Below are positions 26,902 to 34,852 of a DNA stretch of 64,000 nt, in pieces. The notes under the pieces are model-generated. The model was not told where the DNA came from. It made no database searches and saw only the letters and a list, made by a program, of their open reading frames with translations. The stretch spans positions 248,001 through 312,000 of the forward strand of contig JAUIFA010000002.1 of assembly GCA_030429625.1 (NCBI GenBank), read 5' to 3'. Made by a program: the position numbers and the translations under genes. Within the stretch, counting starts at the first letter, position 1; each line of letters begins with the position of its first letter. Source of the DNA: Alphaproteobacteria bacterium (GTDB taxonomy: Bacteria; Pseudomonadota; Alphaproteobacteria; Rickettsiales; UBA8987).

Positions 26902-27696
26902 TTACATTTGTAAGATATTTTCTAATGTTGTTTGTAATAATTGTAAACTTTCTTGGCTCGACATACGATGATCCCCATTTTTTTGCAGTGTTATTGTCAC
27001 GTTTTGTGATTCTACAAGCTCACTTATTTTCAGCGAAGTTTGGTAAGGAACGTCTTCATCATTGATGCCGTGCAATAGGTGAATGGGGCAATTGATAGAA
27101 ATTTTATCTTTCAGAAGCATATGGTTACGCGCTTCGGTGATCAAGTTATGGGTAATGGTATAAGGCTCATAATCTTCCTGATTTACACTGTGGCAGTCCA
27201 GCGGAAGTGTATAGATGCCCTCGGTTTGTAAGATGTTTTTTTCTTTTTCTGTGAGCATGTTCCACATCAAATCTTCGGTAAAATCTGGCGCAGAAGCAAT
27301 GCCCAGTAGCGAAGAAATGCGTTCTGGGCGCTTTAGGGCACAAAGCAGCATCAGCCATCCGCCCATGGAAGACCCAACAATAAGAATTTTGCCTTGGGTG
27401 AGTTCGTCGATTGCGCTCAGGCAGTTTTTCAGCCAATCACCAAGGGTAAAATCGGTAAAATCTCCAGAAGATTGCCCATGCCCAAGATAATCAAAACGTA
27501 GGAATGGGATGTTGTTGTTTGTACAGAAAGATTCAAGAAACAGAGCCTTTGAACCTTGCATATCAGACTTAAACCCGCCAAAAAACACCACAGTGGGGTG
27601 ATTTTTTTCACTATCCGTTGTTGCTGGGGTAAATTTATGATAGGCAAGAAAGTGATTATCAGGTAAAGATAGAGTAGAAAAATTATTATCGGTCAT
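26902..27696 (-). CDS. Alpha/beta hydrolase
   Basis: This 264-residue serine hydrolase has the nucleophile elbow GSSMGGW, an oxyanion-side FFGGFKSDMQGSKA, FDYLGHGQSSG, the acid in LLHGINDEDVPYQ and the histidine in GDHRMS. It resembles small cytosolic ABHD10-like thioesterases or depalmitoylases, but the substrate is unknown. It has no signal peptide. The start codon is only 17 bases from the divergent glycosyltransferase start codon. The gene for the cysteine-repeat protein follows it. Confidence 0.85.
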   Translation of the reverse strand: MTDNNFSTLSLPDNHFLAYHKFTPATTDSEKNHPTVVFFGGFKSDMQGSKALFLESFCTNNNIPFLRFDYLGHGQSSGDFTDFTLGDWLKNCLSAIDELTQGKILIVGSSMGGWLMLLCALKRPERISSLLGIASAPDFTEDLMWNMLTEKEKNILQTEGIYTLPLDCHSVNQEDYEPYTITHNLITEARNHMLLKDKISINCPIHLLHGINDEDVPYQTSLKISELVESQNVTITLQKNGDHRMSSQESLQLLQTTLENILQM

Positions 27697-27713
27697 ACGG
27701 ATTCAAGCGCTCC

Positions 27714-28874
27714 ATGAATAAAGAAGTAAATTCTACAGCACAACCTTCCATACTGCAAGTTTTGCCAAGGTTGGAATCTGGCGGAGTTGAAAGAGGAACG
27801 CTCGAAATTGCTAAGGCAGCGAAGGAAGATGGGATGAAGTCAATGGTGGCTTCTGCGGGAGGAAAGCTGGTTGCCCAGCTTGAGGGAATGAGCGTAGAGC
27901 ATATTACCTTGCCGTTGGACAGTAAAAACCCGATTGTAATGTTCCAAAACATCTCAAAACTTAAGGACATTATTAAAAAACATAACATTGAGGTGGTGCA
28001 TGCCCGTTCACGTGCGCCGGCTTGGAGCGCTTATTTTGCAACCAAAGGTACTAAGGCGCATTTTATTACCACTTTTCACGGTGTGTATGGTCATGGTTGG
28101 TTTTTCAAGCGTTTGTATAATTCGGTGATGTTCAGGGGGGAAGTGGTCATTGCCATTTCCAAATTTATTTCAGAACATTTGCAGCGTGTTTATCGTGTGA
28201 AAGAAGAAAAAATCAGGCTGGTTTATCGCGGGGTGGATATGGACTATTTTGATCCGGAGAAAGTCAGTACTGAACGTGTGGATTTTTTGCGGCAAAAATG
28301 GCATTTAAGGGATTGTTGGCCCATTGTGGTGATGCCCGCACGTGTCACACGTTGGAAGGGGCATCACTTGCTAATTTCTGCCCTTTCGCAATTGCCAAAA
28401 GGAATGCAGTTTTATTGTATAATGGTAGGAAATATCACTGGGCATGAACATTATTTTGATGAATTAAATCAAGAAGTTGATAGGAATAATTTAAGTGATC
28501 ATGTAAAAATGGTCAGCAGTGAAAACGATATGCCGGCTGTGTATGCGCTGGCGGATGTGGTGGTATCGGCTTCTGTACGTCCGGAGGCTTTCGGGCGGGT
28601 GGCGGTGGAGGCTCAGGCCATGGGTAAGCCGATTATTGCGACCGATCTTGGCGGGTCAAAAGAAACCATCATTCATGAGAAAACCGGTCGGTTGGTAGAT
28701 TTTATGTATTCGCGGGAAATGGCCAAGGCCATAGAGAGGGCGTTGTATTTGAGCGAAGAGAATAAGCAAAATATTGCGAGTACCAATCGGCAGCATGTTG
28801 AGGAGAATTTCTCTATGCGTCAGATGTGTGATAAAACGCTGGCAATTTATAGGAAAGTGGCGGGTTATGAATAA
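27714..28874 (+). CDS. Family 4 glycosyltransferase
   Basis: The 386-residue protein has a GT-B fold of family GT4. The N-terminus ILQVLPRLESGGVERGTLEIAKA binds the acceptor side, and the C-terminal half has RVTRWKGHHLLI and the E-x7-E donor motif in RPEAFGRVAVEAQAMGKPIIATDLGG. It probably adds a hexose in the LPS core or another envelope glycan. It begins a run of four overlapping transferase genes; its end overlaps the next by eight bases. No Shine-Dalgarno sequence is visible, and the promoter must lie inside the divergent hydrolase gene. Confidence 0.9.
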   Translation: MNKEVNSTAQPSILQVLPRLESGGVERGTLEIAKAAKEDGMKSMVASAGGKLVAQLEGMSVEHITLPLDSKNPIVMFQNISKLKDIIKKHNIEVVHARSRAPAWSAYFATKGTKAHFITTFHGVYGHGWFFKRLYNSVMFRGEVVIAISKFISEHLQRVYRVKEEKIRLVYRGVDMDYFDPEKVSTERVDFLRQKWHLRDCWPIVVMPARVTRWKGHHLLISALSQLPKGMQFYCIMVGNITGHEHYFDELNQEVDRNNLSDHVKMVSSENDMPAVYALADVVVSASVRPEAFGRVAVEAQAMGKPIIATDLGGSKETIIHEKTGRLVDFMYSREMAKAIERALYLSEENKQNIASTNRQHVEENFSMRQMCDKTLAIYRKVAGYE

Positions 28875-29661
28875 AAAATTACCAATTTCTGTCTTTATCA
28901 TCGCAAAGGACGAGGCTGATCGTATCACTAAGCCGATTGAAAGTGTGCGTGATTGGGTAAGTGAGGTCATTGTAATTGACAGTGGCAGCAGTGATGCCAC
29001 TGTTGAAGTTAGCAGAAAGCTTGGCGCTAATGTGGTGTTTCATCAATGGGAAGGCTATGGCCAGCAAAAAATCTATGGTGAATCTTTATGTCAGCAAAAA
29101 TGGATTTTGAATCTGGACGCAGACGAAGAAGTCACACCACAGCTCAGGGACAATATTATGGTATTGTTTGAGGGTGATAAAGAGCCAGAGCCTTCGGCCT
29201 ATAAAATGCGCTGGAAAATGTGTTTTTATCTGGAGGACAAGCCGCCGACTTTAGCGCCAGGCAGCGGCTTTGTACGCTTTTATAATAAGGAAAAAGCGGG
29301 GTTTAGGGACAGTGCTGTCCATGACTCTGTGGTGGTTTGGGAAGGATCGCTTGGCACGCTTGATGGTTTGGTGTATCATCGCTGTTTTAAACATTTGGAA
29401 CATTGGTGTGGCAAAATCAATTCCTATTCTTCTATGCAGGCGGTCGATTATGTTGAAAAGGGACGAAAAGTGTCAGCATTACGGTTAATCTGTGAGCCGT
29501 TCTTTGCCTTTTTTAAATCCTATTTTATACGGCGTTATTTTGTTTATGGGGTGGACGGGTTTGTTGCCAGTTTTCTTTATGCTTATGCCCGCATGATACG
29601 TTTGGCCAAGGCGCGCGAACTTTACCGTGCCAAAGAAAAGGGTTACACATTATATGAGTGA
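28867..29661 (+). CDS. Family 2 glycosyltransferase, WaaE/KdtX type
   Basis: This 264-residue GT-A protein starts KKLPISVFIIAKDEADRI and has EVIVIDSGSSDATVEV and the metal-binding LNLDADEEVTPQL. The C-terminal region with HWCGKINSYSSMQA and RRYFVYGVDGFV is that of the WaaE/KdtX beta-1,4-glucosyltransferases of the LPS inner core. The start ATG 28867 lies inside the end of the previous gene (eight-base overlap). A longer start 93 bases upstream would overlap far more and lacks homology. The acceptor is inferred from the family only. Confidence 0.88.
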   Translation: MNKKLPISVFIIAKDEADRITKPIESVRDWVSEVIVIDSGSSDATVEVSRKLGANVVFHQWEGYGQQKIYGESLCQQKWILNLDADEEVTPQLRDNIMVLFEGDKEPEPSAYKMRWKMCFYLEDKPPTLAPGSGFVRFYNKEKAGFRDSAVHDSVVVWEGSLGTLDGLVYHRCFKHLEHWCGKINSYSSMQAVDYVEKGRKVSALRLICEPFFAFFKSYFIRRYFVYGVDGFVASFLYAYARMIRLAKARELYRAKEKGYTLYE

Positions 29662-30526
29662 AATTACCGTTGTCATAGTGGCGTATAATAGTCAAGATGT
29701 TATTGGTGTAGCGATAGATTCTGTAGTTAATAATACTAATATAAAACAATGTATTATAGTTAATAATTCATCTAATAAATTAGATATAGGATTGCCAAAA
29801 AACACGAAGATACATGTTATGGAGGCAGAGGAAAATCTTGGCTTTGGTCGAGCTAATAATATGGCACTTGAGCAGGTGACTACGCCTTATGCCGTACTGT
29901 TAAATCCGGATGCTTTTTTGCAGGATGGGGCGATTGAGAGGCTTATTGAATGCGCTGAGAAAAATCCTGACGCGGCCATCCTTTCTCCCTTAATATTTCA
30001 CGATGATGGATCGGTACAGAAAAGCTACAAAAAAAATGTGTTTGAACGAGAAATAGACGGAGGGAATTTTTACGTTCCCGAAGGGGATATGTGTGCTGAA
30101 TTTCTCTCTGGCTCAGTAATGTTTCTGAACATGGATAACATGAAAAAAATAGGCTTTTTTGACCCAAAGATTTTCTTGTTTTACGAAGACGATGATATAT
30201 GCATTAGGGTCAAAAAAGCGGGATATAGCTTGGTGCTAACTCCTTTGGCTAAGGCATGTCATGTGATGGGCGGTGCTAGCGGGAATGGGCGGGATATTAT
30301 TTATCTCAAGCAATATCACATGGCATGGTCACGTTTGTATATTGAACAAAAATATCATAGAAAGTTAAAGCTTTTACAAAAAATAATTATAGACTGTGGA
30401 TTATTTCTAATAAAGTGGTTAGGTTATACAATATTATTTAAGGCGAGTAAGTCGTTGCGTTACCGTGCTCGTCTGTGTGCCGTTGTAGACTTTTTGGGAG
30501 GAAAAAGGTGGAAAGGACAGCAGTAG
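29654..30526 (+). CDS. Family 2 glycosyltransferase, rhamnosyltransferase-like
   Basis: The 290-residue protein begins SEITVVIVAYNSQDVIGVAIDS and has LGFGRANNMALEQ and LLNPDAFLQDGAIERL, the hallmarks of GT2 rhamnosyl- or related transferases; FFDPKIFLFYEDDDICIRVKKAGY carries the catalytic ED motif. The start at 29654 gives an eight-base overlap with the previous gene, repeating the arrangement upstream. The first 90 bases use very AT-rich codons compared with its neighbours. It probably extends an LPS or capsular chain. Confidence 0.88.
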   Translation: MSEITVVIVAYNSQDVIGVAIDSVVNNTNIKQCIIVNNSSNKLDIGLPKNTKIHVMEAEENLGFGRANNMALEQVTTPYAVLLNPDAFLQDGAIERLIECAEKNPDAAILSPLIFHDDGSVQKSYKKNVFEREIDGGNFYVPEGDMCAEFLSGSVMFLNMDNMKKIGFFDPKIFLFYEDDDICIRVKKAGYSLVLTPLAKACHVMGGASGNGRDIIYLKQYHMAWSRLYIEQKYHRKLKLLQKIIIDCGLFLIKWLGYTILFKASKSLRYRARLCAVVDFLGGKRWKGQQ

Positions 30527-31545
30527 AATCTGAAGAAAAGCCGCTTGAGAAGATCGAAGGCGATGTCGTTATTATTCTCAATGACGGGGTAAAAGAGCTT
30601 ATTTATGCGCAGGGTGCTATGCGGGTCTTGCGTAAATGTTACCCTAAGAATAAGCTGATTCTTATTACCTCCAAGGAATTGGAACCGTTGGCCAAAGCCT
30701 ATGATTTGTTTGATGAGATTGTTATTGACCCAATGTACAAATGGTGGGAAGTACACAAATGGTGGGACTATCGTAAACAAGCAATCCAGCGCAAAGTTGG
30801 TATCTATATTGATTTGCAAAATAACAATCGTTCGATTTGGTATTTTAAACTTTCTGGTAGGGAAAAGCAAAATTGGAGCTGTGCGGTCTATTGGTGCTCT
30901 CATCCATATGCGCTTAAAGAGACGGATTTTCATATTTTGGATCGTCATGTTTCTCAGTTGGAATCTTTAGGGATATATGTTGATCGTCAGGCTATTTCAC
31001 CCGACCTTTCCTATATAAAAGAAGATGTTGATGATTATACTCCGGAAGAGGCATATATTCTTTTTGATCCTTCTCCTATTAAGCACAAAGAAAATATAGG
31101 CTGGTCGTTGAATAACGCCGCAGACTTTATTGAAATGGTGGAAAATGAGTTGGAGATGAAAGTTATCATTGTTGGAAGCGATGCTAAATATGCGAAGCGG
31201 GTTGAAGACAGATGTTACGGAGCAGATCCTATTAATCTGGTGGGTAAACTTAGTCATGCGGGGATTATGTCGCTGGCCAGAGGGGCAGATTTTGCATTTG
31301 GGCATGAACATGATTCAATGTATTTGGCGGCATACGGGGATTGTCCGACTATTTTCTTCTGTCCTCTGGAAACATACATAGCCATGTGGGCGCCAGACAG
31401 GAAATATATCCGCATGATTCAGCATGAAAATATTGAAGAAATCAGTATTAATTTTGTTTTTGATATGGTAAACGACCTTCTGTTAATTGAAGATGAGGTT
31501 TATGTCTATAATCCTGAAGAAGAACAAGCAAAAGAAGAAGATTAG
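30508..31545 (+). CDS. Family 9 glycosyltransferase (heptosyltransferase-like)
   Basis: The 345-residue protein resembles the ADP-heptose:LPS heptosyltransferase family. It has an N-terminal fold with VVIILNDGVKELIYAQGAMRVLRK and a C-terminal half with KVIIVGSDAKYAKRVEDRC and NLVGKLSHAGIMSLARGADFAFGHEHDSMYLAAYGDCPTIFF in outline, corresponding to the donor-binding G-x-T/S-x-H region with H-D-S instead of the usual D-S-G. GTG 30508 is the likely start, with GGGAGGA six bases upstream. It overlaps the previous gene by 19 bases; thrS follows 12 bases later. Confidence 0.8.
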   Translation: MERTAVESEEKPLEKIEGDVVIILNDGVKELIYAQGAMRVLRKCYPKNKLILITSKELEPLAKAYDLFDEIVIDPMYKWWEVHKWWDYRKQAIQRKVGIYIDLQNNNRSIWYFKLSGREKQNWSCAVYWCSHPYALKETDFHILDRHVSQLESLGIYVDRQAISPDLSYIKEDVDDYTPEEAYILFDPSPIKHKENIGWSLNNAADFIEMVENELEMKVIIVGSDAKYAKRVEDRCYGADPINLVGKLSHAGIMSLARGADFAFGHEHDSMYLAAYGDCPTIFFCPLETYIAMWAPDRKYIRMIQHENIEEISINFVFDMVNDLLLIEDEVYVYNPEEEQAKEED

Positions 31546-31557
31546 TTTAGAAATACT

Positions 31558-33471
31558 ATGGTTGAAATTACTTTACCTGACGGGACAAAAAAGGAATATA
31601 CGGAAGGGGTTACTGGGTGTGAGATTGCAGGCGATATAGGTGCTGGTCTTTTAAAAGCTGCCCTTGCTATGCGTGTCAACGGTATGCTTTGTGATCTGAA
31701 AACGCCGATTAACGACAATGCAGATATTTCCATCATTACCGGGCGTGATGAGGAAGGTTTGGAAGTTATTCGTCACGATACGGCGCATATTATGGCACAG
31801 GCCGTGCAGGAACTCTATCCCGACGTTCAGGTAACCATTGGCCCTTCCATTGAAAATGGATTTTACTATGATTTTGCTCGTGATAAGCCTTTCCATCCTG
31901 AAGATTTAGAGAAAATTGAAAAGAGGATGCAGGAGATTGTTGCCCGCGATATTGAGATTGACCGCGAAGAATGGGATCGTAATGAGGCGATCAAATATTG
32001 GCAGGAAAAAGGCGAGCCTTATAAAGTAGAGCTGCTTGAAGCTATTCCTGAAGGTGAGGTTATTTCGTTTTATCGTCAGGGCGAATTTATGGATTTGTGT
32101 CGGGGGCCGCATGCGCCTTCCACAGGTAAAGCCAAAGCCTTTAAGTTGATGAAAATTGCCGGTGCGTATTGGCGTGGAGATTCAAACAATGCCCAGTTGC
32201 AGCGAATTTATGGCACAGCTTGGGCGGATAAGAAGCAGCTGAAGGATTATTTGCATCGTCTGGAAGAAGCTGAAAAGCGTGACCATCGTCGTTTGGGAAC
32301 GGAGATGAATCTTTTTCATATGCAGCACGAAGCGGTAGGGCAGGTTTTCTGGCATGATAAGGGATGGACATTATACCGTATCTTAGAAAATTACATTCGG
32401 GATAAATTACGTGATGGCGGTTATCAGGAAGTTAAAACGCCCATTATGGTGGATCGTATATTGTGGGAAAAATCTGGCCATTGGGAGAAGTTCCGAGAAA
32501 ATATGTTTACTGCCAAGTCGGAAGACAAAGACATTGCTATGAAGCCGATGAACTGTCCCTGTCATGTGCAGATTTTTAATCAGGGAATTAAGTCATACCG
32601 TGATCTTCCCCTGCGTATGGCAGAATTTGGCATGTGTCACCGCAATGAACCTTCGGGCGCGATGCATGGTTTGATGCGGGTGCGTGGTTTTGTGCAGGAC
32701 GACGCGCATATTTTTTGTACCGAAGAGCAGATTACTTCAGAAACAGTGGCGTTTTGCAATTTGTTGCAGGAAGTGTATCAGGAGCTAGGCTTTGATAAGA
32801 TTAAGGTAAAATTTTCGGATCGTCCTGAAACCAGAGCCGGTAGCGATGCTATCTGGGATAAGGCGGAAGCTTCTTTGACCGAGGCAGTAAAAGCCACTGG
32901 GTTAGAATATAGTTTAAATCCAGGTGAAGGGGCGTTTTATGGCCCTAAATTAGAATTTGTACTGACCGATGCGATTGGTCGTGATTGGCAATGCGGTACC
33001 ATTCAGGTGGATTTTGTGCTGCCCGAACGTCTTGGTGCTGGTTATATTGCCGATGACGGTGAAAAACATTATCCTGTGATGCTACATCGGGCGATTCTTG
33101 GCTCTTTTGAACGCTTTATAGGGATTTTAATTGAGCAATATGCCGGAAAGTTTCCACTTTGGCTTGCCCCCACTCAAGTAGCCATTGCCACGGTGGTTAC
33201 CGATGCAAATGATTATGCGGTTGAAGTGGAAGAAAAGCTCAAACAGGCTGGGATACGTGTGGTTACAGACATACGCAATGAAAAAATCAGCTACAAAGTA
33301 CGTGAACATAGCCACGCAAAAGTGCCGGTGATTCTTGCTCTTGGAATGCGCGAGGCAGAGCAGAAAACCGTTTCGGTGCGCCGTATGGATTCAAACGATC
33401 AGACCGTCATACCCTTGGACGAGTTGATTGTGTCACTTCAGGCTGAAATATCCTCTAAGAGTATTGCTTAA
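31558..33471 (+). CDS. thrS: Threonyl-tRNA synthetase
   Basis: ThrRS charges tRNA-Thr and edits mischarged serine. The 637-residue protein has the TGS domain (1-60), the editing domain with [16 protein letters not shown] and the zinc-side [11 protein letters not shown], the class II catalytic core with [14 protein letters not shown] (zinc cysteine), [22 protein letters not shown] (motif 2) and [17 protein letters not shown] (motif 3), and the anticodon-binding C-terminus. It is twelve bases from the GT9 gene and 85 from infC, as thrS-infC in many bacteria. Confidence 0.97.
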   Translation: MVEITLPDGTKKEYTEGVTGCEIAGDIGAGLLKAALAMRVNGMLCDLKTPINDNADISIITGRDEEGLEVIRHDTAHIMAQAVQELYPDVQVTIGPSIENGFYYDFARDKPFHPEDLEKIEKRMQEIVARDIEIDREEWDRNEAIKYWQEKGEPYKVELLEAIPEGEVISFYRQGEFMDLCRGPHAPSTGKAKAFKLMKIAGAYWRGDSNNAQLQRIYGTAWADKKQLKDYLHRLEEAEKRDHRRLGTEMNLFHMQHEAVGQVFWHDKGWTLYRILENYIRDKLRDGGYQEVKTPIMVDRILWEKSGHWEKFRENMFTAKSEDKDIAMKPMNCPCHVQIFNQGIKSYRDLPLRMAEFGMCHRNEPSGAMHGLMRVRGFVQDDAHIFCTEEQITSETVAFCNLLQEVYQELGFDKIKVKFSDRPETRAGSDAIWDKAEASLTEAVKATGLEYSLNPGEGAFYGPKLEFVLTDAIGRDWQCGTIQVDFVLPERLGAGYIADDGEKHYPVMLHRAILGSFERFIGILIEQYAGKFPLWLAPTQVAIATVVTDANDYAVEVEEKLKQAGIRVVTDIRNEKISYKVREHSHAKVPVILALGMREAEQKTVSVRRMDSNDQTVIPLDELIVSLQAEISSKSIA

Positions 33472-33534
33472 GAAAGAAACATCTTGCAATAGTTGTAAAA
33501 TAATAGTTTAAGATTAATATATTAACCAATTAAG

Positions 33535-33550
33535 ACGGAGTAAAACTATA
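33535..33550 (+). promoter_or_regulatory. Ribosome-binding site selecting an AUA start for infC
   Basis: ACGGAG ends at 33540. The codon ATA at 33548-33550, in frame with infC, is seven bases away, the ideal spacing. The first ATG (33557) is 16 bases away, which is too far. infC commonly uses a rare start codon (AUU in E. coli) so that IF3 represses its own synthesis. Confidence 0.6.
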
Positions 33551-34087
33551 TCTAAGATGAGTAAGAAGGGTTCTGGAGAACCGAACGTCAATGAAATGAT
33601 TGAAGTGAGTCAGGTTCGTGTTGTAGATGAAAATGGAGAAATGTTGGGAGTGATGGTGCTGAGTAAGGCACTGGAAAGAGCGAGATCAGTTAGCCTTGAT
33701 TTGGTTGAAGTCTCTCCAAATGCGGAACCTCCCGTGTGTAAAATCTTAGATTATGGTAAATACCGTTTTGAATCACAGAAGAAACTCCGTGAAGCGCGCA
33801 AAAAACAAAAGGTGATTCACCTCAAAGAAACGAAATTGCGCCAGAATATTGGTGAGCATGATTATCAGGTAAAGATGCGTAATTCGCGTAAATTCATTGA
33901 AAATGGCGATAAAGTCAAAGTCACTCTGCGTTTCCGTGGGCGTGAAATTACCCATAAAGACCTAGCTGAAGATTTGTTTGAGCGATTTAAAAATGATTTA
34001 ATCGATGTTGCTAAGGTTGAGATGGATGTGCGTATGGAAGGCCGTCAGCTGGTGATGGTACTTGCGCCTGAGGGCCACAGTAGCTAA
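33548..34087 (+). CDS. infC: Translation initiation factor IF-3
   Basis: IF-3 keeps 30S subunits free and checks the start codon and initiator tRNA. From ATA 33548 the protein has 179 residues (176 from ATG 33557). The N-domain begins NEMIEVSQVRVVDENGEMLGVM and contains DLVEVSPNAEPPVCKILDYGKYRFE; the C-domain has KETKLRQNIGEHDYQVKMRNSRKFIENGDKVKVTLRFRGRE in outline. Length is normal. The rare start codon suggests autoregulation. The gene converges with the C93 peptidase gene, with 15 bases between. Confidence 0.95.
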   Translation: MSKMSKKGSGEPNVNEMIEVSQVRVVDENGEMLGVMVLSKALERARSVSLDLVEVSPNAEPPVCKILDYGKYRFESQKKLREARKKQKVIHLKETKLRQNIGEHDYQVKMRNSRKFIENGDKVKVTLRFRGREITHKDLAEDLFERFKNDLIDVAKVEMDVRMEGRQLVMVLAPEGHSS

Positions 34088-34102
34088 AAGTAACAGACTT
34101 AA

Positions 34103-34756
34103 TTAACGGTGTCGCCACCAATAATTTTCGTTGATAGAAAATACCGGATTGTAGTGATAAATGCGTTTATGGCTCATTACCTGCTTTATTTGGTTGTCGA
34201 GAATGTAAATATCATCTTCTGAATACACCGCCAGAACCGAGTGATAGACTTTAAGATTGTTGTCCATCAAAACCACAATTCTCATATTTTCTGCAGAAAT
34301 GCCAAGGGCACGCAACGTCATATATTTTACAATGGCGTAATCCTCGCAATCTCCTCGGCGGGCGAAGAATTGCCCAGGGGTCTCCCAATAGTCAGGAATT
34401 CCCCAGTTTTCGGGGTCAGTCAGGTAACGCGATCGGTTCATGTAGGCATTGACCTCTTTAAGCTTTGTCGTAAAATCTTTGTCTTTAAGGCTATCGATCA
34501 AATGTTCCGTTTTTTCAAGATTGCATTTATTAAAACGTATTGGGCTACAGGTTAGTTCAGTAATGGATTCTGAACGATTGCGTGAGAGCATGTTTATCCA
34601 TTTTGGAAAAGGTGTGAGGCGAGAGGATTTTACCTCATTCTTACCAAATAATTTTTGCCCGGAAGTAAAGGAAAGCAACGCATAACTATTGGCTGGCCAA
34701 GTAAAGTTAAGCAAGAAAATGAGCAGTAGGAGCAGAATGTTTACTCGGTGTTTCAT
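34103..34756 (-). CDS. LapG-like periplasmic cysteine peptidase (family C93)
   Basis: The protein belongs to the bacterial transglutaminase-like cysteine proteinases (BTLCP, Peptidase_C93; LapG family). From ATG 34756 it has 217 residues with a signal peptide (hydrophobic residues 5-22, cleavage near SYA). The catalytic cysteine is in GDCEDYAIVKYMTLR, the histidine in VYHSVLAV and the aspartate in YILDNQ. The conserved N-terminal part of the domain contains NAYMNRSRYLTDPENWG. LapG cleaves surface adhesins under control of c-di-GMP receptor LapD. It is divergent from a membrane sensor with an HD-GYP-like domain. No Shine-Dalgarno sequence is evident. Confidence 0.88.
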   Translation of the reverse strand: MKHRVNILLLLLIFLLNFTWPANSYALLSFTSGQKLFGKNEVKSSRLTPFPKWINMLSRNRSESITELTCSPIRFNKCNLEKTEHLIDSLKDKDFTTKLKEVNAYMNRSRYLTDPENWGIPDYWETPGQFFARRGDCEDYAIVKYMTLRALGISAENMRIVVLMDNNLKVYHSVLAVYSEDDIYILDNQIKQVMSHKRIYHYNPVFSINENYWWRHR

Positions 34757-34763
34757 ACGCAAT

Positions 34764-34789
34764 AAGTTATATTTATATAAATATAACTT
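34764..34789. promoter_or_regulatory. Perfect 26-bp palindrome between the peptidase and sensor genes
   Basis: The 13-base half AAGTTATATTTAT is followed exactly by its reverse complement. It sits eight bases upstream of the peptidase start codon and about 64 upstream of the sensor start codon, so it could be a shared operator or, in the peptidase mRNA, a hairpin that hides the start. The sequence was read directly; the role is inferred. Confidence 0.65.
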
Positions 34790-34852
34790 TACCATTTGTG
34801 GGAGAATTATTATAGTCTTTTTCTAAACTATGTCTGTTTTTTGGGGGAGCAT

